Of a stretch of DNA of 64,000 nt, positions 24,143 through 37,409 are shown piece by piece; positions within the stretch are counted from its first letter, which is position 1, and each line of letters starts with the position of its first letter. The notes under the pieces are model-generated. The model worked only from the letters and a program-made list of their open reading frames with translations, was not told the DNA's origin and ran no database searches. The stretch is from Cunninghamella blakesleeana. Taxonomy: Eukaryota > Mucoromycota > Mucoromycetes > Mucorales > Cunninghamellaceae. The stretch covers positions 1,054,001 to 1,118,000 of the forward strand of contig JAFCIZ010000005.1 of the NCBI GenBank assembly GCA_017871115.1, read 5' to 3'. Made by a program: the position numbers and the translations under genes.

Positions 24143-24955
24143 AAATTGTTATATATATAATGTATATATTTATATAAAAAAAAGGAAAAAATAAATATTT
24201 CTTAACATCATTGATAATTTTTTTGTTGATAAAAATGCTCAACGAGAAAAAAAAATTTTATATTTATATTACCATATTTCATTTAATTGTTATTGAAAAA
24301 AAAAAAGAAAGAAAGAAAAAAAAAGAAAAGGATTACTTAAATAAATTAAAAGCTGAATGGTTGTAATATATTTTAACATATTTCGATGTAATGATCATTT
24401 TCTCATTTTTAAACTCCGTATAAATATTTAGTAAAAAAATTCATGCAAGTTGCATTATTCATTTGCTTTAATTAACTTTATACGCAATACGTATTACATA
24501 AAACGTAACTTTTATATTTTATTTTACTTTATTTATTTTTTTAAAAAAAATAATTACAATAATAAAATTTTTTATAAGAATAAAATATCTAAACATAAAA
24601 GTTTTTTTTCTTCACTTTACCTAAATATATTACTTTATATTAATAAATAATAAGATGCAATATTGTTTATTTATGATATATAGAAAAACTGATCAATTTA
24701 TATTTAACTTTAATTTACATAACTTGTGTTATTTTTTATTAACAAGGTGTAGAATGGATATTTAGATTGCATGAATACTAATAATAATAACAATAATAAT
24801 ATATAAAAAACAGTTGCTATATATATAAATATATATGATTAATATTTTAAAATATTGCGAAATAAATTGAAAAAATGCTAATAGTTCCATAATTCATTAA
24901 ATATATACATATACATTAATTTAAAAAGAAAAATTAAAATAATATAGTACTCTAT
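24143..24955. other. convergent intergenic space, no gene seen
   Basis: About 800 bp of AT-rich DNA between the ADF-H/PH gene (+) and the HDAC gene (-), with a purine-rich tract near 24296-24330. Short T-rich ORFs only. Confidence 0.6.
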
Positions 24956-25484
24956 TTATTTTAAACATTTCCAAAATTGCCTTTGTACTCTTTTAACATC
25001 TTTAACAACCATCATACCTTCGAGAGATGGTGGTTCTTTAATTGTAGCTAACGGTGTTTCTCCAACTAAAACATTCATACATGCTGCCGCTGATATACTT
25101 GTTGCTTTTAAATTATATCCACCTTCTAAAGCCATTACAACCCTTCCTCTTGCTAATCCCATTAATAAATGTGTCATAATACTGTATCCAGTTGGTGTCA
25201 CATTACATTGACCTATATGATCATCTTTAGCCGAATCGAACCCAGCAGAAACTATAAATAGACAAAGTAAGTACGTATGTCGAAAACTTTTAATTATAAT
25301 TATATCTATATAAATATATATCAAGATATTTTTTTGCTTACCTATAACTAAATCAGGAGCAAATTCATATCCAATTGGTAAAATAACTTGATGAAAAGCA
25401 TATACATAATCAGAATCCTTCATACCATATTTTGTCCAAGGTATGTTTACAGTTCTATAAAATTAAAAATAAAAATAACAAAAG

Positions 25485-25519
<35 letters not shown>

Positions 25520-28103
25520 ATTAATAGCTAATACATTTTTATACTTATTTATTATATATGTTTTTTCTTTTTTCTTTCTTTTTAATTATTATTATTATTT
25601 ACTGACCTTCCCCTTCCATGACCTTTACCAACTGAATCTATAGCACCACTTTTATCACCTGGATAAAATGTTGCTCCTTCATAGCGATGTAAAGATACAT
25701 ATAAAACATTTTTTTTATCTTCAAATATCCTTTGTGTACCATTGCCTAAAAAGAATAAAATAAAAATAAAAATAAAATTGAAATCATAAATCACAGTTTT
25801 TGTTACTATTATTTATTAATTTTTATAAAAAACTTACCAAAATGTATATCCCAATCTACAATCATAATTCGTTTTGCATTTAATTGATCTATACAGTATT
25901 TTGTAGCAATAGCAACATTATTAAAAAAGCAAAACCCCATTGCAGTGTCATATTCAGCATGATGACCAGGTGGCCGAATAATTGCAAACCCATTTTTAAC
26001 TTCATCATTTAATACAGCCTTACATAGTTCAACCAATCCACCGGCTGCGTATAAACTTGATTCAAAACTATGGCTATTTACATAAATAGAATCATTGTTT
26101 TTCTCCATTTCTATTAATTCCTTTCTATCCATAGCTAAAATTAATAATAAAAAATAAACAAGGATAATTGGTATTAATAATTTTATTGTTATTGTAATTT
26201 ATTTATTATAGATCATTTTTATTTATTTATTTTAAAAAAAAAAAAACATACTTTTTGTAGATCTAATCAATTTATATAAACCTTTAGTATGAGTAGTTAA
26301 TATAAGTTCTTTAGTTGCCTTCTTTACAGGGATTCTCACACTTATATCTAATAAACCTTGATTTTTCATTTCTCTGTATATGTAAAAAATTCTCCTGGGG
26401 TCTTCAGGATGGAATTCATACGCGTTGAGATTAGCATGATAAGACATAAATACATCATATACATATCCAGTTTTAAGTAAATTTCTAAATAAACGTGGTG
26501 ATGAAGGCTGTGTGTGTGACTGTAATGAAGAAGAACGGCTGAATGAATGTTCGCTGGATATAGTAGAAGCTGGTGAGCATTCTCTTGATGATTCAATTAA
26601 TAAATTTTCATTTCTATTTTGAGGAACTGTTACTGAATTTACTACAGATGAAAGTATTAATATACTATTACTGTCATCATCTGTAAGCCTTTGTTCATTC
26701 TGTTGCTGATGATAAGGGTGATCATCGCCTTCTATTGAATTAATGGCAGTTACATCAATTTCAGATTCTTCATTATCTTCATTAATTTGAAGGTCCTGAT
26801 TTTCCATTAACCCATTATTAGTTTCATGATTATCTATTATTTCTGGGTGCCGTTGTTGACTATCTATATTTTGTTTTGTAACCAAAGCTGTATCAATCAT
26901 TTCATCTTCGTATGTATCATCATCACTTAACTCATATAAATCATTCGTATCTGAAGTCAAATCATTTATATTCCGATAAACATTGGCATCTTCATTTGCA
27001 TTGAGTTGATTACTTCTTTTACTTGTATTTACTGCTGAGTTTGGTGAAAAATGCTCTGAAATAAAAAATGTTGGAATAGCTGATGTGTTTACTGGTATAT
27101 TATTATTGGAATGATTGTTTTTAAGGTTGTTGTCATTATTATTGTTTTCATTAAAATTAAAATTTTCTATAATATTCTCCTCACTATTACTTGGTACATT
27201 TTTAACTCCATCACCAGTATCTACAATATTATTATTATTATTATGGTCATTAGTGTCTATACTTCTACTATCATCAGGTTGTTTTTTATCCATTAATTCA
27301 TTATTCATTGCTCTATTTTCAAGAGGCATTGTACTGTCATCAGCTCCATTTTGTTCTAGTTCATCATTATCTTCAAGACTATAATGTACAGGATTTGTGT
27401 TTAGTGTCGTTTCCAAATTTTTAAACATAGTAGCTGTTGTATCAAAGTTAAAAATAGAAGAACTATTATTTTCTCTTTCAAATAACGAATAAGTATTATC
27501 AGATATACTTTCTGTTGTGTCATTATTATTTTCACTGTCTATTTCATTGTTGGGTAGATTTTTATTGTCTGAATCTGTAGGTTTATCTTGATTTGTTGTT
27601 TCTGTTTCCACATCAGAATCACTATATAAAATATTGCGTAGACTAATATTAAATGCACTTTCGTTGAGATTATCGTTGGTATTATTTTTATTTTCAATAT
27701 GTTTATGATTACTGTCATTGTTATTGTTTTGACTATGGTCATTGCAAGCATTAATATTATCAATATCGCTGTTGGTTTTTTGTTCTTTAATATTTTCAGT
27801 AGTTGAATCTTCATTCTTATTATTAATATTAATATTATCGCTATTATTATCTATGGTATTACCAATGATAATATTTTCATTGGTATCACTATTACTGATA
27901 TCACCACCACTACCACTACCACTACTACTAGCATTGTTACTCTCTTTGCCTAACATTGTGAAGGATAGTACTGTCTGAAAGAGGTTCTTTTGCTTTTGTG
28001 AAGCTGTATTGCTTTGTTGTGAATGTGTATTAAGTTTGATCCTTTTTTGTGGCTGCTCATTATTTCCATCTTCTTCTTCATCAGATAAATGCTTTAATAC
28101 CAT
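24956..28103 (-). CDS. class II histone deacetylase (Hda1/Clr3-like), no Arb2 tail, long Asn-rich head
   Basis: Five exons on the minus strand: 28103-26252, 26134-25838, 25745-25607, 25454-25342, 25251-24956, 898 residues. Residues 1-540 are disordered and rich in Asn, Asp and Ser, with KRIKLN near the start. The deacetylase domain runs from about 545 (TGYVYDVFMSYHANL) to the end: HEWAE-like RPPGHHAEYDTAMGFCFFNN (His675/676), VDWDIHFGNGTQ (Asp711, Asp713, His715), SAGFDSAKDDHIGQC and ALEGGYN. Thus the zinc ligands, His pair and Tyr are present, but the usual second His of DxHHG is Phe716. Hda1 and Clr3 carry an Arb2 domain after the catalytic domain; here the stop follows shortly after. The expected role is removal of acetyl groups from histones in a repressor complex. 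Divergent with NMA111. Confidence 0.92.
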
Positions 28104-28376
28104 TACAGAGTATTAAGTTAATAAAATAAAAAATAGGGTTGAAAAAGGAAAAGGAAAGGGCATAAAGAAAAAAAGTGAAAGTTGGTGATCACTATTTTCA
28201 AAAGCCACTGCGCGCGCGCTTAAATTTTTAAATCTAACTTTTTTAAAAAACTCAAATTTTTTTTTCCTCTTTCCTTCCTTCACATTACTTTCAATTTCTT
28301 TTTTATTCTTTTACCTATTATATTAAAACATAAACTCTAACTTTTATTTTTTTTGGATTTTATATTTTTTTAAGCC
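28104..28376. promoter_or_regulatory. divergent HDAC/NMA111 promoter with a GCGCGCGCGC core
   Basis: Only 273 bp separates two divergent start codons. In very AT-rich surroundings it contains a perfect alternating GCGCGCGCGC at 28210-28219, followed by A/T tracts and a pyrimidine-rich run before the NMA111 ATG. A CG-core element in a shared promoter is a reasonable transcription-factor site candidate. Confidence 0.5.
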
Positions 28377-31300
28377 ATGTCGAAACCAACACCTGAAAAA
28401 ATTGATCATATATTACCAAAAAATCGTGAATTTGAGGGAGGCGATAGTCCAGCTTTAACACCAGAATCATATCCTTTTAAACGAAGAAAAACTGGTGGTG
28501 ATAATACAGCGGTTAATAATGGTATACTTAATAATTTATCAGAAAGCTTGTCAGAATATTATTCATCCAATTCATCTCTATGGCAAGAAACAATCGAAAA
28601 AGTAGTTAAAGCGATTGTTTCTATACGATTCAGCCAGGTAGCAGCTTTTGATACTGAAGGTTAGTTTATATATATTTTAAGGAATATAAATTTAGATCAT
28701 AATAATAATAATAACTTAGACACTATCATTCATATATTTATATAAATATTTACTTTTTTTATTTTTTTCTTATTTTCTATTTTATATATAATAGGCCCTG
28801 ACACTTCAGAAGCCTCAGGTTTTATTGTTGATGCAGTAAACGGCATTATCTTAACTAATCGTCATGTTGCTTGTGCTGGACCTTTCGTTGGTGAAGCCAT
28901 TTGTCATGATCATGAAGAAGTTGATGTATTTCCTATTTATAGAGATCCTATCCATGACTTTGGTTTTTTAAAGTAAGTTTTTATTAAAATAAAATGGTGT
29001 GTTTATATATATACTTATTCTTTTCTTTTCTTTTTTATGTATATAGATTTGATCCAAAAAAAATTAAGTATATGCCCGTCACTCAAGTAGAACTACGGCC
29101 CGAGTTAGCTAAGGTTGGTCTTGATATTCGTGTTGTAGGGTATGTACTAAAATTGGAATAAAGGATCGTATAATAGAAAAGTGGATTAACGTAATAGTAT
29201 ATTATTTCTTTCTCTCTATATATATATTTAGTAATGATGCTGGTGAAAAGCTTAGTATATTGGCTGGTTCAATATCGCGATTAGATCGTAATACACCTGA
29301 TTATGGTGATCTCACTTATAACGATTTCAATACATTTTATTTGTATGTATCTATTGGTATGGATTATCAATCAACTTATTTATTTATTTGTTTTAAATAA
29401 TAATTACAACAATAATAATAGTATTTTTTTACTAATATAATTTTTTTTTATTTTTAAAATTATTTGAAATTATTTGTAGACAAGCGGCATCTAGTACTAG
29501 TGGTGGTAGCTCTGGATCACCTGTAATAGATATAAATGGCAATGCTGTAGCATTACAAGCTGGTGGGCATATAAAAGCAGCAACTGATTTCTTTTTACCT
29601 TTAGATCGTATTAAAAGAGCACTACAATTCATTCAAGAAGGTTTATTGGTACCTAGAGGCGACATTCAAACACAATTTTAGTAAGTAGTATATATTCTAA
29701 AAATAATAGAGAGAAAGAAAGGTTTATGTTAATAAGTAAAATATGGCATTATTATTAAAGTTACCGTCCATATGATGAAGCTCGCCGTCTTGGATTAAAA
29801 CCTGAAACTGAAGAAAAACTACGAAATACATTCAAAGAAGAAATCGGTGTTTTAGTTGTAGAAACTGTTTTACCTGAAGGACCAGCTCATGGAAAGTTAG
29901 AAGAAGGGGATATCTTACTATCAATTGATGGTGAATACATTACTACATTTGTACCTTTGGAAGAAAAATTAGACTCTCAGGTTGGAAAAGAAATACGTAT
30001 TGTTGTTGAACGCGGTGGAAAACAAATTGAACATAATATTAAGGTTGGCGATTTACATTCTATGTAAGTTTATTAATTAGATATACAAAATTTATCTATT
30101 ATTTATTAATATATATATGTTTTTATTTACAGTACTCCTGATCGATATGTAGAAATTGGTGGATCAAAATTAAATGAAGTTTCATATCAACTTGCTCGTG
30201 TATACTGTGTGCCATGCCATGGTGTATATGTCTCTGAACCAAATGGAAGTAAGTATTTTTTTTTTCTCCTTTTTTTATCACTGTTATAATGAATATATCG
30301 ATATGATTAATTAAACAAAAAGAAATTATGACTAATTAATATCCGCTTATTTCTTAATTTTTATTATAGTGTTTAGACTTGATGGGCCTGATAATGGATG
30401 GATTATTAAATCAGTTGACGACAAACCAACACCAAACCTTGATACATTTATAGAAGTAATGAAAGCCATTCCCGATCGTGCTCGTGTACCTGTTGTTTAT
30501 TATTCTATTACGGATGCACATTCGATAATGGTATCTGTTGTACAAGTAGATCGACACTGGTCATCCTTCCGTCTGGCTGTTCGTAATGATAAAAATGGAC
30601 TATGGGATTTTACTGACTTTGAAGATGCTTTAACACCTAGACCTATTCAACCTACAACAAAAAAATTTATTGAATTAGATTCAAGTATGGGACCAACAAA
30701 GGAGTTGATCAGATGTTTAGTTAAAGTAAATTATTATATGCCAAGTCGGTTGGATGGGTTTCCTCGTAATAGAAAACAAGGAACTGGTGTTATTCTTGAT
30801 ACTGAACGTGGTTTAGTCATTATTAGTCGTAGTACTGTACCAATTAGTATGGGGGATTTGACATTAACGTTTGCCGAATCAATTATACTTCCCGCTAAAG
30901 TTTTGGTAAGTTTTGCTTATATATATAAATATAACATATATGGTATTATATTTTATTTGTTTATTGATAATAATATTTTCTCTAATTATGTAATATTATA
31001 GTATTTACATCCAACTCAAAATTACACAATTGCTCAATATGATCCAAAACTACTTGGTGAAACAAATGTACTTAGTGCTCCACTCTCTAATAAACCACTT
31101 TTACAAGGCCATAAAGTTGTATTGGTAGCTCATAATCGTAACCAACGCCCAATATGTCTATCAACCTCTGTAACAGATGTTACTTGTGTTACTATCCCTC
31201 ATACTGCTGTAAGGATAACTTATATATATGCAAATATGTAGTCTAATTATTTTATTTTTATGTTTATGCTTATGTTTATTTTTATTTTAGACCCCACGAT

Positions 31301-32214
31301 ACCGTGCTATTAATATGGATGCCATTACACTTGATACACCACTTGCATTACAATGTTCATCTGGAATTTTAGCAAGTCCTGAAGGGGAAGTACAAGGTTT
31401 TTGGCTTAGTTTCTTGGGTGATCGTAAAGCAAATGGACAAGATAATGAATATCATCTTGGTTTAGATGCTAGTGTAGTGAAACCTGTCTTGGAAAGATTC
31501 CAAAAAAATGAAGATTGTGCTTTAAGAATGTTAAATGCCGAATTGGTACCTATACAAATGGCTCAAGCAAATACTATGGGATTATCTGAAGAGTGGGTTA
31601 AAAAAGTAGAAGAAGCCAATTCATCCAAACATCAATTATTTATGGTCATCAGAACTGAAGCAGGCACAGAAACAGCAAAAACATTAGAAGAACTTGATTT
31701 AATCTTAACCATCAATGGAAAAGTAATCACACGTATTAGTGAAACAGATGTACAGTATGAGCATGAAGAATTAGAAATGACAATATTAAGAAAAAAACAA
31801 GAATTAATTGTAAAAGTAAAAACATCAATAGAAAATGGAGAAGGAACAAATAGAGTTGTATTTTGGGCTGGAGCAGCTCTACATGAGCCACATAAAGCAG
31901 TCTTACAACAAAGTAAAACATTACCATCACGTATTTATATATCGGCCAGAACAAAAGGATCACCTGCTTATATGTATGGATTATCACCTACCATGTGGAT
32001 CACTCATATTAATTCTGTAAAAGTAGAAACTTTAGATGATTTAATAGCTGCAGTTAAAGATACTTTAGATAATACATATGTCCGTGTTCGTTGTGTTACA
32101 TTTGATAATGTTCCAGTCATGCTCTCAGTTAAAATGGTCAATCATTACTTTCCTTTGGTTGATATGGTCAAAGATAGTAAAGCTGAATGTGGATGGTCTA
32201 AACGTGATGTTTAA
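28377..32214 (+). CDS. NMA111: nuclear HtrA-like serine protease with PDZ domains
   Basis: Ten exons: 28377-28659, 28795-28972, 29047-29139, 29232-29342, 29480-29680, 29761-30063, 30133-30248, 30370-30905, 31002-31208, 31291-32214, 983 residues, close to the yeast length. A nuclear-localisation-like KRRK sits near residue 38. The first trypsin-like domain keeps the triad: His118 in [13 protein letters not shown], Asp149 in [11 protein letters not shown] and Ser233 in [11 protein letters not shown]-like repeats follow ([36 protein letters not shown]). The second half is the degenerate protease/PDZ repeat typical of the family ([37 protein letters not shown]). NMA111 acts in nuclear protein quality control and stress or lipid homeostasis and can promote apoptosis-like death in yeast. 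Confidence 0.96.
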
Positions 32215-32754
32215 AAACAATATTAATATTTTTAATGTAAACTGGCTAGTAAGCGTAGTATTATTTTTATTACCTTAAAGAATCATATTATTATTTTTTA
32301 TATATAAAAAAATATACTTGGTTAATAGAAAAAGAATTATTTTAAAAATAAATTAAAATAAAAGAAGAGAAAAGAAACCTTTATAATATAATAAAAAGCT
32401 TCTTTTACTTAATTTAAATAGAAATAATATTAAATATTAAATATTAAAACCAATTCGTTTGTTTGTTTTATTAAAAAAAATACAACAAAAACAAAATATA
32501 AGATTAAAATTTATACTATTTTAAAAAAAGCACGAGAGACACCGAAGTCAAGCCGCGATTTAGTTACACATATAAACGATATAGCTGGGAACAGGTTACA
32601 CCAGGCTGCTTCCTTTTTTGAACTTTAATCCTTTTAATAAAAATTAGGTTTTTAAAATATCTAAAATTTCTTTTTTTTCTTTTTCTTTTTTTTCTCTCTC
32701 TCTCTCTCTTTCTACTTTTATTTTTTAAAACAATATTAATAATATTAATATTAA
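32215..32754. promoter_or_regulatory. NMA111 3' region and peroxidase promoter with CT tract
   Basis: 540 bp between same-strand genes. The last 90 bp before the peroxidase ATG hold a polypyrimidine run (CTCTCTCTCTCTCTTTCT, about 32692-32712), matching CT blocks before other genes in this window. No gene is seen. Confidence 0.5.
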
Positions 32755-33975
32755 ATGGGGAAAAAGCAATCTTCAAGTGCAAGTGTTTCATCATCAGCAC
32801 CACCAAAAGAAATATCTCATAAAAAGAAAAGCTGCAAATCTTTCAAATGGTTCTTTGGTTTAATCCTTGCCGTAGTACTAATACAAACTGTATTAATTGA
32901 ATTACGAGCTGCTGGTGCAACAAAAACCAAAGAAGAATGGCAAGTTCTTATCAAAGATCATCCTTATGAACGTAAAGCAAGCGATGCAAGAGGCCCTTGT
33001 CCCATGTTGAATCTTTTAGCCAACCACGGATTCCTTCCACGCGATGGTCGCCATATTACCAAACAGCAATTATTTGATGCATTAATGCTTATCGGCGCCC
33101 CACCTACAATCACTTATAACTTTTTAAACTTTGCCTATTTTATTTATCATAATGTGAAGCCTACCGACCCTTTTTACCATAATTTTTTACCTGCTAAAAC
33201 AATTAGTTTGGATCAATTATTAATTCATAACGTTATTGAACATGATGTTTCCTTAACTCGATTTGATCTCGACCAAGCTCCTCACGACCTTGTTCATCCT
33301 CACCCAGATTTAATTCAACGTATTCATGATTGGGTCCTTCTTCAACAGCATACAAATGATGATAATCAAGTACTTATGACTTTACAAGATGAACATGATT
33401 TAAGAAAAATCAGATGGCATGAATCTACGGCTACAAATCCTAAAATATTTCTCCCAATTACTTTTCAAGTAATATTTAATAATAATAATAATAATAGCAA
33501 TTGACAAAAAAAGAAATAAAGAGAATGAAGAGTAGAGAATGAAGAGCAATGGTTAATCATATATAAATAAATACACAAAGAGATACAGATAATAAGCATA
33601 ATAACAATTGTTAAAAAACAAAATAAAATAAAAATAGAGTCAAGGGCAAAGAAAAAAAAAAAAACATAGATTAACTATATATATATAATATCAAATATCT
33701 AATTTATATACCTATTTATTTATTTTTTAAAAAAAAAATAGTTTACTTCTAGCACCGAATGTGCATTACTAATGGATATCATTGGTCAAGATGGTATTTT
33801 ACGTGCTGATCATATTGAATCTTTACTTCTTCACGAAAAATTCCCTGACGATTGGTATCCTCGTGAAAAAGCTTATCCAGCTCTTAAAGCATTAACAAGA
33901 CCTATTCAATGCTGGTATGGTATGAGAAAAAGTTCTGCTGATTTGAAATCGTTGGATCTATTGAAAAAAGAATAA
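32755..33975 (+). CDS. membrane-anchored heme-thiolate peroxidase (chloroperoxidase/UPO family)
   Basis: Two exons, 32755-33468 and 33742-33975 (273 bp intron), 315 residues. Family motifs are clear: RGPCPMLNLLANHGFLPRDG with the heme-thiolate Cys82, and IEHDVSLTRFD at 161-171, the EHD triad that binds the structural cation and heme propionate in short-type enzymes. These use hydrogen peroxide for peroxygenation or halogenation. Unlike the secreted enzymes of the family, this one has a polar Ser/Lys-rich N-terminus followed by one hydrophobic helix (FGLILAVVLIQTVLIEL, about 34-50) and no cleavable signal peptide by eye, suggesting a type II membrane protein with the catalytic domain in the ER lumen, vacuole or outside. 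Convergent with the STE20-like kinase gene. Confidence 0.88.
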
Positions 33976-34803
33976 GATGTAAATGTTTATTATTATAATT
34001 TTTTATTAGTGTATTAAAATCTATAAATAACAAAAAAAATAAATATAAATATAAAAAAAAGAATATTCCTAATAAAACGAAAAGTGTGACAATCTAGTTT
34101 ATTTGAAACAAGTGTAGTATATATAAAATAAAATAAAAATAAATTCAATGATATGATTTGACCAAAAAAAAAAAACGAAGATAAAATTTTCGATTATTTT
34201 TACATATCATGCTCTCAATTAATTTTACGTAATATATAGTCGCAAGATTATACATTTTTATGTAGCTAAAAAAATAAAAGAATTATCACAGTAAAAAATT
34301 TAACCAAAGTAGAATGGAAACGTAATTAACTAAAATAAAAGATTACAAAAAAACGCTGATTTTTGCACTTTTTATAACTTAATATTTAACTACAAAAGAA
34401 TAATTGTAAAAACACAAAGCGCGTTCCTTTTCTAATCATGCTCTAACAATGACCATTTTTTAAATCCCGCTTTTTTCCAATTATATGAATTAATTTTATA
34501 AAAAATACTTTATTAAAAAGTACGAAAAAGGTGTAAATTATAAAATATAGATATAGATATAGATAATATATAATATAATAAAATAAAAAAATAATCATAA
34601 ATAGCAAAATAATATATAAATATGTGTAATGTTTTGTTAGAGAGTATGAAAATAACAATAGGATAGGAAAAGAACATAAAAAAATAAACGTGAAAAGGGT
34701 ATAATGAAGTATAATAAATAATAATAAATAAGTAAATAAATAAAAATAAGAAATAAAGTGTATAAAAAAATAGATGTATATAACTTAATAAAAATAATAA
34801 GCT
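33976..34803. other. convergent intergenic space, no gene seen
   Basis: About 830 bp AT-rich between the peroxidase and kinase stop codons. Short ORFs are T- or A-rich noise. A small (ATAGAT)n-like run lies near 34545-34565. Confidence 0.6.
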
Positions 34804-35615
34804 TTAATAAGCTCTTAAAGCTTTAATACCTTTAAGTGTATTACTTTTTCCAATTGAACCATTGGATGATGCAGGAGGTGATGTGGAAGCATCTTGTTTA
34901 ATAGAAGGTGCAGATAAACGTCTTCTTGATTTAACAGAATGAATAGGAGCTGTTTTTGTAGAAGATGGTTTTGTTTCATTGCTACTATTATTATTGTTAT
35001 TATGATTTTTATATTGTGCTGGTAACGGTGGTATGGGTGGTGGAGAATGATATCTATATTGATTATTATTTTTGTGAGAAGAGGAAGAGGATGAAGAGGA
35101 AAAAGCAGATGAAAGAGCAGCTGTTGAAGTAGTTGATCTTGGCCCAGAAAAAGATACTGGTCTTTGTTTCCCTCCTTCATGATGATTCTTTTTAGTAGAA
35201 AAGGATGAAGTAATAGAAGCAGAAATCCGTTTAGCTGTAGTAGATAATGTTTTGGTTACTTCAACAGAGGAAGAAGAGGTAGAAATTGGTGAAGTTGATG
35301 CTGTTGGAGAGGATTCTTTTGTAGATGATACTCGACCAGTTGTACTAATACCCATCATTAAACGGGCAGTTCTAGATTCTGGTAATCTTTTTTGGCGATA
35401 AGATAATTTGGATGATGTTGGCGTAACAGATCGTTGTTGTTTTTTATCATTATTTGGTAATTTTTTAGAAGTTTCATCTTTTTCATTAGTATTTTGATTT
35501 AAAGAGGAAACTTTATCCATATTTTTACGCAAAGTAGGAGATTGTTGTTTTTGCCGTAATGGTGGTAATGTTTGAGATCTTGGTATGGCTTTTTTAACTG
35601 TTGTCTTATTGTTAC

Positions 35616-35649
<34 letters not shown>

Positions 35650-37376
35650 GGTATTAGTATTCCTTTTATTATTTTTATGGTGATGATCATGATGAGTATC
35701 TGAAGATGTTGACATTGTTAAAGCTACTTTTGATTTTGTTGGAGGGGAAGAAAGTCGAACTGATTTGGCTTTTCTAAGACGTTTACCCGAAACCGAAATT
35801 AAATCTGGTGTTGTTGATTTTGTTGTTGTAGTACGGTGATGATTATCATCTTGCTGTTCATTTTCTTCTTGTTCGTCATGAGGTGAATCTAATATCATTT
35901 TAAGCATTGGTAAACGAGAACCTTGATTACGATGGACTTCATTAATGGATTGACGTTTACTTTTCACTTTTTGAATTTTTTCTTTAGCAGGAATGGAGTT
36001 TACTTTATCTTTATCTAATATAAAGGATGGAATAGGTAAACGACATTTTCTTTCTGGTAAACGTTCTAAACGTGAAGGTGGTTTCAATTTACTTTCTGTA
36101 GAGGATGAAGAATCCGATGTTGCTGATAAAGAAGGAAGAGTAGATTCAGTTAACATATCAAGATCGTCGATTGGTTTCATTGATTTAAGTGATTCTAATG
36201 CATCTAATATTGTATTTTCGTCAACAATGGTTTCATCCGCAGTAGTAGTAGCCGCGATAGTTGCATCAATAGATAATTCTTCGTCATTGGTTTGTTTTGA
36301 AGGAGTTGAAAATAATAACTCAGGGTCATAATCAAGGACAAAAGGGTGCTAAAGAAATCAAAAAAATATAAAAATATATAAAAAAAGAAAAAACAGGAGG
36401 TGAATTTTTTATTTTATTTTAATTTTTTATGCATTGACTTTTGATTTATATATATATATATATGTATATTTTTTAAAATAAATCACTACCTTTAAAATAT
36501 CACTTGCCGATGCTCTTGCACGTGGATCAGGATTAAGACAACAATCTAATAAGTCAACAAGTCGAGAGGGTAATCCTTCTGGGTAGGCTGGTTTACCATT
36601 TGTAAGAATTCGTTCCTTGATCTAAATATATAAATATAAAATTAAAAATAATAATTAGTATAAATATTTTTTTTGTGAGTATATAAATTCATGATTTCAT
36701 ATATTTTGTATATAATTACTTCATCTTCATCTAATTTTTCATCTTCATATGGAGCGCGTCCACCATTAATGATTTCCAGAATAACAATTCCAAGAGCCCA
36801 AATATCAATTTTTTTATTCACCATTTTACCCCGAACTAATTCAGGAGCCCAAAATAAAACAACACCAGCTTCTTCTTGACTTGAATCTGCTGCAGGAGTA
36901 ATAGAAACCACACCAAAATCACCTAATGGATAATGAATGGAATAAAAAAAAATAAAATAAAAGCATGAGTATATAAATAAAAAAATAGTTTGATTTTTTT
37001 TTTCTTTTAGTTTTTTCACCATTCATATATAAATATATATATATATACTATTTAATCGATACATTATATTTATATATGTATCTATCCATTACCTATAACA
37101 ACATCATTTGCTTCAATGTCTAAAAAAATATTATCACACTTGATATCCCGGTGAATGTACCCGTGACGATGAATTTCTTCTAGCCCAGCTGCAATCTAAA
37201 CAATAAAATGAAAAAAATTAATAAGTTGTGATGTTAGTACAACCAAAAAAGAAATAATAATAAATTATATTAAATCATATTATATAAATATACACGTATA
37301 ATAAAAAAAATAAATATATATGTATGTATATTATATCATTTTATCGTTACTTTTTTTATATATACATATATAAAGA

Positions 37377-37409
<33 letters not shown>

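Noticed and set aside
26366..27978. Plus- and minus-strand ORFs inside the HDAC N-terminal region
   Set aside because: They are frame shadows of Asn/Asp-rich codons.
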